From Haloplanus litoreus (lineage in GTDB: Archaea > Halobacteriota > Halobacteria > Halobacteriales > Haloferacaceae), in NCBI RefSeq assembly GCF_042677945.1, contig NZ_JBHUDN010000005.1: a stretch of 64,000 nucleotides of DNA. One strand, given 5' to 3'. A program made the translations under genes and the position numbers. The notes beneath the pieces are model-generated. The model was not told the DNA's origin. It ran no database searches and was given only the letters and a program-made list of their open reading frames with translations. Each line of letters opens with the position of its first letter. Position 1 is the first letter of the stretch. Of this stretch, positions 33,879 through 43,782 are shown one piece after another.

Positions 33879-35434
33879 ATCGAGAGAGCCGACGCACTAT
33901 TTCACGGGAGTATTTCTCGCAGGAACGCCTCGCCGAGCACCACTTCCGCTCGTTCAACGCCTTCCTCGACCGGGGGATGCAGGAAGTCGTCGACGAGAAA
34001 GAGCGGATCGAGACGGACATCGGCGACAAGGAGGGTCAGGAGCCGGTCTTCGTCGAACTCGGCGACGTGCGCGTGGAGACACCGCGGGTTCGCGAGGCCG
34101 ACGGGAGCGAGGAACTCCTCTACCCGCAGGAAGCACGCCTGCGAAACATCACCTACGCCGCGCCGGTGTTCATGGAGATGGCCATCGTCCGTGGCGGCGA
34201 GGAGGAAGAAGAGGTCGTCGTCGACTCCACCGAGACGAAAGTGGGGCGGATGCCGATCATGGTCGGCTCCCGCAAGTGCAACATCGCGGACCTGACCCGC
34301 GAGGAACTGATCGACATCGGCGAGGACCCCGTCGATCCCGGAGGCTACTTCATCGTCAACGGCTCCGAGCGAGTGCTGATGACGAGCGAGGACCTCGCCC
34401 CGAACAAGATCCTCGCGGAGTACGACACGAAATACGGCGACGAGATCCAGGTTGCCAAGACGTTCTCCCAGCGGCGCGGATACCGGGCCTTGGTCCTCTG
34501 TGAGCGCAATCGGGAGGGTCTCCTCGAAGTGTCGTTCCCGTCGGTGTCGGGTAGCGTCAACTTCGTGACCCTGGTGCGGGCGCTCGGCTTGGAGTCCGAC
34601 GAGGAGATCGTCCACCGGGTCAGCGACGATCCCGAGATCGTGAAGTTCATGCTGGAGAACCTGGAGATGGCCGAGGTCCAGAGCGAGGAGGAGGCCATCG
34701 AGACGCTCGGTAAGCGGGTTGCCGGTGGCCAGGGGAAGAACTACCAGCTCAAACGCGCCAACTACGTGATCGACCGCTACCTCCTGCCGCACCTCCACGA
34801 GGAGGGCGTCGAGGAGGAAGAGGTCCGGATCAACAAGGCGTACTACCTCTGCCGGATGGCCGAGGCGTGTTTCGAACTCGCCCTGGACCGCCGCGAGGCC
34901 GACGACAAGGACCACTACGCGAACAAGCGGCTGAAGGTGAGCGGCGACCTGATGCGGGACCTGTTCCGGACGGCGCTGAACAAGCTAGCTCGCGACGTGA
35001 AATACCAGCTCGAACGCGCGAACATGCGCAACCGACAGCTGACGGTCAACACGGTCGTTCGTTCGGACGTACTGACCGAGCGGCTGGAACACCCCATCGC
35101 GACGGGCAACTGGGTCGGCGGCCGGTCGGGCGTCTCCCAGTTGGTCGACCGCACGGACTACATGGGTGTGCTGTCTCACCTGCGGCGACTTCGGTCGCCG
35201 CTCTCGCGGTCCCAGCCCCACTTCGAGGCGCGGGACCTGCACGCGACCCAGTGGGGTCGCATCTGTCCCTCCGAGACGCCGGAGGGACCGAACTGCGGAC
35301 TGGTGAAGAACTTCGCGCAGGCGATGGAGCTCTCCCAGAACGTGGAGGACGAACAGGGACTCAAGCGCGAACTGGCGTCGATGGGGGTCGAGGGCATCCC
35401 CGGAATCGAAGGCGTCGACTCGATGGCGGATTAA
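33875..35434 (+). CDS. rpoB2: RNA polymerase subunit B'' (Rpo2N)
   Basis: 519 aa. This is the N-terminal half of the second-largest subunit, which is split in many euryarchaea. It carries the lobe and protrusion regions, ending with the fork-region block HATQWGRICPSETPEGPNCGLVKN. It forms one side of the active-centre cleft with RpoB'. It overlaps rpoH by 4 nt and is followed by rpoB' after a 1-nt gap. Confidence 0.97.
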   Translation: MNRESRRTISREYFSQERLAEHHFRSFNAFLDRGMQEVVDEKERIETDIGDKEGQEPVFVELGDVRVETPRVREADGSEELLYPQEARLRNITYAAPVFMEMAIVRGGEEEEEVVVDSTETKVGRMPIMVGSRKCNIADLTREELIDIGEDPVDPGGYFIVNGSERVLMTSEDLAPNKILAEYDTKYGDEIQVAKTFSQRRGYRALVLCERNREGLLEVSFPSVSGSVNFVTLVRALGLESDEEIVHRVSDDPEIVKFMLENLEMAEVQSEEEAIETLGKRVAGGQGKNYQLKRANYVIDRYLLPHLHEEGVEEEEVRINKAYYLCRMAEACFELALDRREADDKDHYANKRLKVSGDLMRDLFRTALNKLARDVKYQLERANMRNRQLTVNTVVRSDVLTERLEHPIATGNWVGGRSGVSQLVDRTDYMGVLSHLRRLRSPLSRSQPHFEARDLHATQWGRICPSETPEGPNCGLVKNFAQAMELSQNVEDEQGLKRELASMGVEGIPGIEGVDSMAD

Positions 35435-35435
35435 C

Positions 35436-37260
35436 ATGGCTCAGGCACGCGAGGCGAAAGTATACGTCAACGGCAGTCTGGTCGGTACCCACCCCGACCC
35501 CGAACAGCTCGCAGATCAGATCCGCGAAGCGCGCCGGCGGGGCGACGTCAGCGACATGGTCAACGTCTCCATCAAGGAGCGTACCCGCGAGGTCATCATC
35601 AACGCGGACGCGGGGCGCGCCCGTCGTCCCCTGATCGTCGTCGAGGACGGCGAACCCCTGCTCTCCGACGAGGAGATCGAGGCGGTGGAGAACGACGAAC
35701 TCACCTTCGAACAGCTCGTCGACCGTGGCTACGTCGAGTTCATCGACGCCGAGGAGGAAGAGGACATCTACGTCGCCGTCGACGAGGACGAACTCGACGA
35801 GAAGCACACCCACCTGGAGATCGACCCGCAGCTCATCTTCGGCATCGGCGCCGGGATGATTCCCTACCCCGAACACAACGCCTCACCCCGCATTACGATG
35901 GGGGCGGGGATGATGAAGCAGTCGCTCGGGCTGCCGGCGGCGAACTATCGGATTCGGCCGGACACCCGCCAGCACCTGATGCACTACCCGCAGCTGGCGA
36001 TGGTCAAGACTCAGACCACGGAACAGATCGGGTTCGACGAGCGCCCGGCGGCACAGAACTTCGTCGTCGCCGTCATGTCCTACGAGGGGTTCAACATCGA
36101 GGACGCGCTCGTCATGAACAAGGGGTCGGTCGACCGAGCGCTCGCCCGCTCGCACTTCTTCCGGACCTACGAGGGCGAGGAGCGACGGTATCCGGGCGGT
36201 CAGGAGGACCGCTTCGAGGTGCCCAGCCAAGACGTGCGCGGCGCCCGCGGTGAGGACGCCTACACCCACCTCGACGAGGACGGCCTCGTCAACCCCGAGA
36301 CGAAGGTGGACGAGAACTCCGTCCTGCTGGGCAAGACGAGCCCGCCGCGATTCCTCGAGGAGCCGGACGACATGGGCGGTCTCAGTCCCCAGAAACGGCG
36401 CGAGACGAGCGTCACGATGCGCTCCGGTGAGGACGGTGTCGTCGACACGGTCACGCTGATGGAGGGCGAGGACGGCTCGAAGCTCTCGAAGGTGAGCGTT
36501 CGCGACGAGCGGATCCCCGAACTCGGGGACAAGTTCGCGTCCCGCCACGGCCAGAAGGGGGTCGTCGGCCACCTTGCACCCCAAGAGGACATGCCGTTCA
36601 CGCAGGAAGGGGTCGTCCCCGACCTGGTGTTGAACCCACACGCGCTCCCGTCGCGGATGACGGTCGGCCACGTTCTGGAGATGCTCGGCGGCAAGGTCGG
36701 CTCTCTCGAGGGCCGTCGCGTCGACGGTACCGCCTTCCAGGGCGAGGACGAGGACGAACTCCGTGGCGCGCTCGAAGAACACGGCTTCGAGTCCTCCGGG
36801 AAGGAAGTCATGTACTCCGGGGTGACCGGCGAGAAGATCGAGGCGGAGATCTTCGTCGGCACCATCTTCTACCACAAACTCTACCACATGGTGAGCAACA
36901 AGCTGCACGCCCGCTCCCGCGGGCCGGTGCAGGTGCTCACCCGTCAGCCCACCGAGGGGCGTGCCCGCGAGGGTGGCCTGCGNNNNNNNNNNNNNNNNNN
37001 NNNNNNNNNNNNNNNNNNNNNNNNNNNNNNNNNNNNNGGAGCGCCTGCTCGACTCCTCGGACCGCGAGAGCGTGTACATCAGCGCCGAGACCGGCATGGT
37101 CGCCGTCGAAGACGTGGATCAGCGCCGGGTGTACGACCCCGTCTCCGGCGACGAGGACGACATCCACGAACTCGAGGTGAGCTACGCGTTCAAGCTCCTC
37201 CTCGACGAGATGATCGCACTCGGCATTCGCCCGCGACTGGAACTCGAGGACGCAGTATAA
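35436..37260 (+). CDS. rpoB1: RNA polymerase subunit B' (Rpo2C), interrupted by an assembly gap
   Basis: About 609 aa. Contains the hybrid-binding and catalytic blocks of the second-largest subunit: the GAGMIPYPEHNASPR segment, GFNIEDALVMNKGS, the KFASRHGQKG lysine block and RQPTEGRAREGG. A 55-N gap at 36983-37037 lies in the conserved region following GGLR; after it the protein resumes as ERLLDSSDRE. The frames before and after the gap do not match at 55 nt, so the N count is wrong rather than the gene broken. The stop is the TAA at 37258-37260, 2 nt before rpoA'. Confidence 0.95.
36983..37037. other. assembly gap (55 N) in rpoB'
   Basis: The flanking frames are out of phase across 55 nt; a length divisible by three is needed. 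From the archaeal consensus between GGLR and ERLL (19 residues) I expect 57 nt. Confidence 0.9.
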
Positions 37261-37262
37261 CA

Positions 37263-40202
37263 ATGTCAATGCAGACACCAAAGGAGATCGGCGGTATTCA
37301 GTTCGGGTTGATGGACCCGGAAACGTATCGAGACATGTCCGCGACGAAGGTCATCACGGCGGACACCTACGACGACGACGGCTACCCGATCGATATGGGG
37401 CTGATGGACCCGCGCCTGGGCGTCATCGACCCCGGGCTGGAGTGTCGGACCTGCGGTCAGCACTCGGGGTCGTGTAACGGTCACTTCGGCCACATCGAAC
37501 TCGCGGCGCCCGTCATTCACGTCGGATTCACGAAGCTCATCCGTCGGCTCCTGCGCTCGACGTGTCGGGAGTGTGGCCGTCTCGCGCTCACCGAGGACGA
37601 ACGCGAGGAGTACCGCGAGAATCTGGTTCGCTCCGAGGAACTCGGCCAAGACCCGAACGACGTGCTGAAGGCCGCGGTCCGGCAGGCGCGCAAGCAGAGT
37701 TACTGCCCGCACCCGGACTGCGGCGGCGTGATGCACGACATCAAACACGAGAAGCCGACCACCTACTACGAGGTCCAGGACGTGCTCGCGGGGGACTACT
37801 CGGAGCGCATCGCGGAGGCGATGCAGCCCGACCCCGACGACGAGGACGACGAGGGCACCAGTCCGCGTGACCTCGCCGAGGCGGTGGGCGTCGACCTCGA
37901 CCGCATCAACGACATCATGGCGGGCGAGTTCCGCCCGAAGAGCGATACGCGGAAGAAGTTGGAGAAGACCCTCGACGTCGACCTGACCGAGGAGGACATG
38001 AACAAGCTGATGCCCTCGGACATCCGCGACTGGTTCGAGGACATCCCGGACGAGGACATCGAGGTCATCGGTATCGACCCCGCGTGCTCCCGACCGGAGT
38101 GGATGATTCTGACCGTCCTGCCGGTGCCGCCGGTTACCGCCCGGCCGTCCATCACGCTCGACAACGGTCAGCGCTCCGAGGACGACCTGACGCACAAGCT
38201 GGTCGACATCATCCGCATCAACCAGCGGTTCATGGAGAACCGCGAGGCCGGTGCGCCACAGCTCATCATCGAGGACCTCTGGGAACTGCTCCAGTACCAC
38301 GTCACCACGTTCATCGACAACGAGATCTCGGGGACGCCGCCGGCGCGTCACCGCTCTGGCCGACCGCTGAAGACGCTCAGCCAGCGACTGAAGGGCAAGG
38401 AGGGTCGTTTCCGTGGCTCCCTCTCCGGCAAGCGCGTCAACTTCTCCGCCCGGACGGTCATCAGTCCGGACCCCACCCTGTCGCTGAACGAGGTAGGCGT
38501 TCCCGAACGGGTCGCAAGCGAGATGACCCAGACGCTGAACGTCACCGAGCGCAACGTGGAGCAGGCGCGCCAGTACGTCGCCAACGGACCCGAAGGACAT
38601 CCCGGCGCGAACTACGTCCGTCGGCCCGACGGCCGACGGCTGAAGGTGACCGAGAAGAACTGCGAGGAACTCGCCACGAAAGTCGAGGAGGGATGGGAGG
38701 TCAACCGCCACCTCGTCGACGGCGACATCGTGATCTTCAACCGGCAGCCGTCGCTCCACCGGATGTCGATCATGGCCCACGAGGTGGTCGTGATGCCGTA
38801 CAAGACGTTCCGGCTCAACACCACCGTCTGCCCGCCGTACAACGCCGACTTCGACGGCGACGAGATGAACATGCACGCCCTCCAGAACGAGGAGGCGCGG
38901 GCGGAGGCGCGCGTGTTGATGCGCGTCCAGGAGCAGATTCTCAGCCCCCGGTTCGGCGAGAACATCATCGGGGCCATCCAGGACCACATCAGCGGGACCT
39001 ACCTGCTGACCAACGAGAACCCCCACTTCAGCGAGACGCAGGCGCTCGACCTGCTCCGGGCGACGAGCGTCGACGAACTGCCCCCTGCCGACGGGGAGGA
39101 GGACGGCGCTCCCTACTGGACCGGGCGGACGGTCTTCTCGGAACTCCTGCCCGACGACCTGAACCTCGAGTTCTCGTCGTCGGCGGGCGACACGGTCGAA
39201 ATCGTCGACGGCCAGCTCGTCTCGGGCACCATCGACGAGGACGCGGTCGGCGCGTTCGGCGGCGAAATCGTCGACACGCTCACGAAGGTGTACTCCGAGA
39301 CGCGTGCACGCGTGTTCATCAACGAGGTGGCCGCGCTGGCGATGCGGGCGATCATGCACTTCGGGTTCTCGCTGGGCATCGACGACGAGTCCATCCCGAC
39401 GGCGGCGAACGAACAGGTCGACGACGCCATCGGGAACGCCTACGAGCGGATCGAGGAACTCATCCAGCGCTACGAGGCCGACGAACTCGAATCCCTGCCG
39501 GGTCGCACCATCGACGAGACGCTGGAGATGAAGATCATGCAGACGCTCGGCAAGGCCCGCGACAGCGCGGGTGAGATCGCAGAGGAGCACTTCGACGAGG
39601 ACAACCCCGCCGTCATCATGGCGCGTTCGGGTGCCCGTGGATCGATGCTCAACCTGACCCAGATGGCCGGCTGTGTCGGTCAGCAGGCAGTCCGCGGCGA
39701 GCGGATCAACCGCGGCTACGAGGACCGCACGCTGAGCCACTACCAGCCGAACGACCTCTCGGCCGAGGCACACGGCTTCGTCGAGAACTCCTACCGTGGC
39801 GGCCTGACGCCGCGGGAGTTCTTCTTCCACGCGATGGGTGGCCGCGAGGGCCTGGTCGACACGGCAGTCCGGACCTCGAAGTCCGGATACCTCCAGCGCC
39901 GCCTGATCAACGCGCTGTCGGAACTGGAGTCCCAGTACGACGGCACGGTACGCGACACCTCCGACACCATCGTCCAGTTCGAGTTCGGCGAGGACGGCAC
40001 CAGCCCGGTGAAGGTGTCCTCCAACGACGACAACCCCATCGACGTCGAAGGTATCGCGGACCGCGTGATCGAGGCGGAGTTCGGCTCCGACGTGGAGAAA
40101 GAGCGGTTCCTCGGCAGCGAGGAACCACCGACGAACCTCTCGGAGTACGCCGGACCGGGTCTCAACAAGGCACAGGGCATGGAGGTGGAGTCCGATGACT
40201 GA
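37263..40202 (+). CDS. rpoA1: RNA polymerase subunit A' (Rpo1N)
   Basis: 979 aa, the N-terminal two thirds of the largest subunit. Zinc site: Cys61, Cys64, Cys71 and His74 in CRTCGQHSGSCNGHFGH. A second cysteine pair set (CREC and CPHPDC) follows. The active-site magnesium is held by NADFDGDEMN (527-536; Asp529, Asp531, Asp533). Compared with other archaeal Rpo1N (about 880-910 aa) there is an insertion at about residues 175-255 in the clamp, including a segment at 200-245 that looks like an XRE helix-turn-helix. The ATG at 37263 gives MSMQTPKEIGG. It overlaps rpoA'' by 8 nt. Confidence 0.97.
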   Translation: MSMQTPKEIGGIQFGLMDPETYRDMSATKVITADTYDDDGYPIDMGLMDPRLGVIDPGLECRTCGQHSGSCNGHFGHIELAAPVIHVGFTKLIRRLLRSTCRECGRLALTEDEREEYRENLVRSEELGQDPNDVLKAAVRQARKQSYCPHPDCGGVMHDIKHEKPTTYYEVQDVLAGDYSERIAEAMQPDPDDEDDEGTSPRDLAEAVGVDLDRINDIMAGEFRPKSDTRKKLEKTLDVDLTEEDMNKLMPSDIRDWFEDIPDEDIEVIGIDPACSRPEWMILTVLPVPPVTARPSITLDNGQRSEDDLTHKLVDIIRINQRFMENREAGAPQLIIEDLWELLQYHVTTFIDNEISGTPPARHRSGRPLKTLSQRLKGKEGRFRGSLSGKRVNFSARTVISPDPTLSLNEVGVPERVASEMTQTLNVTERNVEQARQYVANGPEGHPGANYVRRPDGRRLKVTEKNCEELATKVEEGWEVNRHLVDGDIVIFNRQPSLHRMSIMAHEVVVMPYKTFRLNTTVCPPYNADFDGDEMNMHALQNEEARAEARVLMRVQEQILSPRFGENIIGAIQDHISGTYLLTNENPHFSETQALDLLRATSVDELPPADGEEDGAPYWTGRTVFSELLPDDLNLEFSSSAGDTVEIVDGQLVSGTIDEDAVGAFGGEIVDTLTKVYSETRARVFINEVAALAMRAIMHFGFSLGIDDESIPTAANEQVDDAIGNAYERIEELIQRYEADELESLPGRTIDETLEMKIMQTLGKARDSAGEIAEEHFDEDNPAVIMARSGARGSMLNLTQMAGCVGQQAVRGERINRGYEDRTLSHYQPNDLSAEAHGFVENSYRGGLTPREFFFHAMGGREGLVDTAVRTSKSGYLQRRLINALSELESQYDGTVRDTSDTIVQFEFGEDGTSPVKVSSNDDNPIDVEGIADRVIEAEFGSDVEKERFLGSEEPPTNLSEYAGPGLNKAQGMEVESDD

Positions 40203-41415
40203 GAGCGAGTACGAACACGTCACGGACGACATCGAGGCCGTCGTCGAGGACACGGAACTCCCCCGTCGGCTGAAAGACCGCATCTACGAGACGGTCGAGG
40301 ACCGCGGGCCGATCACGACCGAACAGGCCGACGAAATCGCGCAGGCGACCGAGTCGAAGTACATCGACACGCGGGTCGACCCGCTCGATCCGGTCGGCAC
40401 GGTGTCGGCCCAGTCCATCGGCGAGCCGGGGACGCAGATGACGATGAACACGTTCCACTACGCGGGGGTCGCGGAGATCGACGTGACCCAGGGACTCCCC
40501 CGCCTGATCGAACTGGTGGACGCCCGGAAGACCCCCGACACGCCGATGATGACGGTGTACCTCGACGAGGAGTACGCGGCGGACCGCGAACGCGCCCACG
40601 AGGTGGTGTGGTCCATCGAGTCCACGAAGATCCTCTCGCTGGGTGACGTGTCGACGAACGTCGCCGACATGCTGGTGCAGGTCGACCTCAACGAGGAGAC
40701 GCTGATCGAGCGGTGGCCGACGGTCGATGACGTCAGCGAGGTAGCCATCGAAATCGCGGAGACCATCGAGGACGCCCTCGGCGTCAAGACCCGGCGCGAG
40801 GGGACGCTCATCGAGTTCGGCCCCTCGGAGCCGAGTTACCGCGAACTGCTCCAGTTGGTCGAGGAACTGCGCGACGTGGTGTTCAAAGGGATCGAAGAGG
40901 TCTCTCGTGTCGTCATCCGCAAGGAGACGGTCGCGGACGACGACGAAGAGTTCGTCCTCTACACCGAGGGGTCCGCCTTCGGCGACGTCATCGAAATCGA
41001 GGGCGTCGACGCCTCCCGGACGACCTGTAACAACATCCACGAGATCTACCGGAACCTCGGCGTCGAGGCGGCCCGGGAGGCCATCATCAACGAGACGATG
41101 GACACGCTCGAAGAGCAGGGACTGGACGACGTGAACGTCCGTCACCTGATGCTGGTCGCGGACATCATGACCAACCGTGGCACCATCGAGTCCATCGGCC
41201 GCCACGGTATCTCGGGATCGAAGGAGTCGGTCCTCGCCCGCGCCGCGTTCGAGGTGACGGTGAACCACCTTCTCGACGCCGCGATCCACGGCGAGCGCGA
41301 CCGCCTGGACGGCGTCATCGAGAACGTCATCGTCGGCAAGCCGGTCGCCATCGGCACCGGCGACGTGGACCTCCGGATGGGGTCGTTCAGCGCCAAACCG
41401 CCCTCGGACGACTAG
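40195..41415 (+). CDS. rpoA2: RNA polymerase subunit A'' (Rpo1C)
   Basis: 406 aa, the C-terminal part of the largest subunit. It begins with an acidic haloarchaeal N-terminal extension, then the trigger-loop region SAQSIGEPGTQMTMNTFHYAG, and ends with the conserved HGISGSKESVLARAAFEVT and GKPVAIGTGDVDL blocks. No intein is present. It overlaps the end of rpoA' and is followed by nusA after 82 nt; no L30e gene lies between them. Confidence 0.97.
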   Translation: MTESEYEHVTDDIEAVVEDTELPRRLKDRIYETVEDRGPITTEQADEIAQATESKYIDTRVDPLDPVGTVSAQSIGEPGTQMTMNTFHYAGVAEIDVTQGLPRLIELVDARKTPDTPMMTVYLDEEYAADRERAHEVVWSIESTKILSLGDVSTNVADMLVQVDLNEETLIERWPTVDDVSEVAIEIAETIEDALGVKTRREGTLIEFGPSEPSYRELLQLVEELRDVVFKGIEEVSRVVIRKETVADDDEEFVLYTEGSAFGDVIEIEGVDASRTTCNNIHEIYRNLGVEAAREAIINETMDTLEEQGLDDVNVRHLMLVADIMTNRGTIESIGRHGISGSKESVLARAAFEVTVNHLLDAAIHGERDRLDGVIENVIVGKPVAIGTGDVDLRMGSFSAKPPSDD

Positions 41416-41497
41416 TGATGATCACCGCACGTCGGTACCGTCGGTTCGCCACGCCCGCCCCACGAACCGCCGGAACACAGGGGCGATCATCCGCATA

Positions 41498-41932
41498 ATG
41501 CGGGTCACCCTGTCGGATCGTGACCGTCGGTTCATCGCCTGTTTCGAGGACGAAACCGGCGCGACCGCCCGCGACTGTCTCGTCTACGAGAACGAGGACG
41601 GCGAGGACCGGGTCGTCTTCCTCGTCGCGGCCGGCGAGATGGGACAGGCCGTCGGTCCCGATGGGCGACGGGTCCGGGCGGTCGAGGAGGCGCTCGGCCG
41701 GTCGGTCGAACTCGTCGAGGACGCCGACACGCCGGAGGCGTTCGTGGCGAACGTGCTGGCGCCGGCGGCGGTCCAGCACGTCACGATCAGCGAACAGGGC
41801 GACCGGGTCGCCTACGCCGAGGTACCCGACGCGGACCGCGGCGCCGCCATCGGCCGCGACGGCCGCAACATCGAGACGGCCCGTCGCCTGGCGCGACGGC
41901 ACTACGATATCGACGACGTCCAGTTGACGTGA
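41498..41932 (+). CDS. nusA: NusA-like transcription factor
   Basis: 144 aa, typical of archaeal NusA, which keeps only the two KH RNA-binding domains. GEMGQAVGPDGRRVRAVEEAL and DRGAAIGRDGRNIETARRL are the two GxxG loops. It probably binds nascent RNA and assists transcription or ribosomal RNA synthesis. It closes the polymerase operon here. Confidence 0.93.
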   Translation: MRVTLSDRDRRFIACFEDETGATARDCLVYENEDGEDRVVFLVAAGEMGQAVGPDGRRVRAVEEALGRSVELVEDADTPEAFVANVLAPAAVQHVTISEQGDRVAYAEVPDADRGAAIGRDGRNIETARRLARRHYDIDDVQLT

Positions 41933-41936
41933 CCGC

Positions 41937-43124
41937 TCACCCGTCGTCGAGCGCGTAGACGTCACCGGCCTGCGTCGCAGCGAAGACGGTCCCGTCTACG
42001 GCGACCGGCGCCCCGGTCACTCCTTGCAGGACGACGTCGGTGTAGTTGCGCTCTCGCGTCTCGACCCGCCAGCGTTCCGTCCCGTCGCTGCGAGCGAGGG
42101 CGACCACGTCACGGCCCGTGCCGACGAGGACCGCGTCCTCGGTCAGCATCGGTTCGGTCGGGTCGCCCCCCAGGTCCGCCGTCCATCGTTCGTCACCACG
42201 AGGGGTGAGTGCTGTCGCGCCGCCCTCGTGCGTGGCGACGATCACCTCGTCGACGGCGACCGACCGTCGGACGGCCCCGACGACCGACGCGTTCCATCGC
42301 ACGTCTCCGGTGTCGACGCCGAGCGAGCGGATGCCGCCCCGTTCGTCCGCGACGACGACTGCGTCCCCGGCGACGGTCGGCGCAGCCACGGCACGGCCGT
42401 CCACCGACCGCTCCCAGAGTCGGTCACCGGTCACGGCGTCGAGTGCAACGACCGACGCGGCTTCGCCCGTCGCGTAGACGACCCGGTCGCCGACGACGGC
42501 CGGCGCGGCGCTGTACTCACCGAGGTCCCGTCGCCATCTGACCGTGCCGTCGTGTTCGACTGCGGCGACTTCCCCGTTCTCGAACCCGCCGCCGACGAAG
42601 ACGGCGTCGCCCGTTGGGGTTGGTGAGGCGTTGACGTCGTTCTCCGTGAGGGCGCGCCAGCGCTCGCTCCCATCGCCGGCGTCGACGGCGACCAGTCCGC
42701 GAGGGACGGATTCGCCGCCGTTCCAGACCGTCGCATAGACGGTGTCGTCGTGGAGAGCGGGCGTGGCGTCGGCGGCGTGTCCCGCGTCGACGGTCCACAC
42801 CTCGTCCCCGTCGTCGATGGCGAGTTTCACCAGGTCGCCGTCGAAGGCGACGTAGATGGCGTCGCCGTCGACGGTCGGTTGGGCCGCGTCGTACCGGTTC
42901 GGCGTGCGACGCCAGGCGACCGTCGGGGCCGACGGCGCCGAGTCGGGGAGGGTGCCGGCGTTGCCAGCGCCGACCTGGTACTGCGGGATCGATCCGGACA
43001 CGTCAACCGGTCGCTCCGTCACCGTCGCCGGCGGGTCGGGGTCGCTTGACCCACCCAGACAGCCGGCCAGGCCGACGGTCGCTGTACTTCCGAGAAGGGC
43101 GAGCGTGTGACGGCGGGTGACCAT
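41937..43124 (-). CDS. PQQ-type beta-propeller lipoprotein
   Basis: 395 aa from the ATG at 43124. An N-terminal signal with TRRHTLALLGSTATVGLAGC has a twin-arginine and a lipobox cysteine (LAGC), so it is a Tat-exported lipoprotein. Repeated blades carry the GDxVYATG/xxALDAxTGDxxWER pattern of PQQ-like propellers (VVALDAVTGDRLWERS, LVAVDAGDGSERWRAL, YALDDG). No dehydrogenase residues are obvious; a binding or scaffold role outside the membrane is likely. It is encoded against the direction of the surrounding nusA and rps12 genes, with its own TATA element. Confidence 0.9.
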   Translation of the reverse strand: MVTRRHTLALLGSTATVGLAGCLGGSSDPDPPATVTERPVDVSGSIPQYQVGAGNAGTLPDSAPSAPTVAWRRTPNRYDAAQPTVDGDAIYVAFDGDLVKLAIDDGDEVWTVDAGHAADATPALHDDTVYATVWNGGESVPRGLVAVDAGDGSERWRALTENDVNASPTPTGDAVFVGGGFENGEVAAVEHDGTVRWRRDLGEYSAAPAVVGDRVVYATGEAASVVALDAVTGDRLWERSVDGRAVAAPTVAGDAVVVADERGGIRSLGVDTGDVRWNASVVGAVRRSVAVDEVIVATHEGGATALTPRGDERWTADLGGDPTEPMLTEDAVLVGTGRDVVALARSDGTERWRVETRERNYTDVVLQGVTGAPVAVDGTVFAATQAGDVYALDDG

Positions 43125-43147
43125 CGTTGGCCGTCCCTGGGACACCG

Positions 43148-43154
43148 GAATAAG
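43148..43154 (-). promoter_or_regulatory. TATA element for the PQQ lipoprotein gene
   Basis: The minus strand reads GCTTATT, about 27 nt before the ATG at 43124, supporting that start over an ATG 21 nt upstream. Confidence 0.5.
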
Positions 43155-43318
43155 CCTTCTGCCGCCGGGTCGCCGAGCGGTCTCTCACGGGCTCTCGGCG
43201 CTCTTTCGGTGCTGAACGTCGTTTTCCGGGGCGCATCGTCTCGCTGAAGACCCGCTCAAATCGGATTAGCGGGTGCGATAACGCGTTCTGAGACGGTCTC
43301 ACCGAACTCGAAAAGGGA

Positions 43319-43327
43319 GGCTTAAGT
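43319..43327 (+). promoter_or_regulatory. TATA element for rps12
   Basis: GGCTTAAGT about 30 nt before the rps12 ATG. It shows that rps12-rps7 have their own promoter after the inverted PQQ gene. Confidence 0.55.
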
Positions 43328-43353
43328 AGCTCCGTCGGCAACGAAAGGCCACT

Positions 43354-43782
43354 ATGGCGAACGGCAAGTATGCGGCCCGCAAACTCAAGAAGGACCGCCA
43401 GACCCGGCGGTGGTCCGACTCGGAGTACGCGCGACGCGAGCGCGGTCTCCGGAAGAAGTCGGACCCGCTCGAGGGGGCGCCCCAGGCACGGGGCATCGTC
43501 CTCGAGAAGGTCGGTATCGAGGCGAAACAGCCCAACTCGGCGATCCGGAAGTGCGTCCGGGTACAGCTGATCAAGAACGGCAAGCAGGTGACGGCGTTCT
43601 GTCCCGGCGACGGGGCCATCTCCTTCATCGACGAACACGACGAGGTCACCATCGCCGGCATCGGCGGTGCGAAGGGTCGCGCGATGGGCGACCTCTCGGG
43701 CGTGAACTACAAGGTAGAGAAGGTCAACGGCGTCTCGCTCATCGAACTCGTGCGCGGTAACGCGGAGAAACCCGTCCGATAA
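43354..43782 (+). CDS. rps12: 30S ribosomal protein S12 (uS12)
   Basis: 142 aa. The decoding-site loops are intact: the KQPNSAIRKCVRVQL block and the GDGAISFIDEHDEV region. S12 sits at the A site and monitors codon-anticodon pairing. The stop TAA overlaps the rps7 ATG by 1 nt (TAATG). Confidence 0.97.
   Translation: MANGKYAARKLKKDRQTRRWSDSEYARRERGLRKKSDPLEGAPQARGIVLEKVGIEAKQPNSAIRKCVRVQLIKNGKQVTAFCPGDGAISFIDEHDEVTIAGIGGAKGRAMGDLSGVNYKVEKVNGVSLIELVRGNAEKPVR

Noticed and set aside
35436..40202. Single very long open frame joining rpoB' to rpoA'
   Set aside because: It arises because the 55-N gap puts rpoB' in the frame of rpoA'. The real rpoB' stop is at 37258-37260 and rpoA' starts at 37263.
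37263..41415. Intein in RpoA' or RpoA''
   Set aside because: The extra length in RpoA' is only about 80 residues with no splicing motifs, and the catalytic block NADFDGDEMN and the RpoA'' trigger-loop region are uninterrupted.
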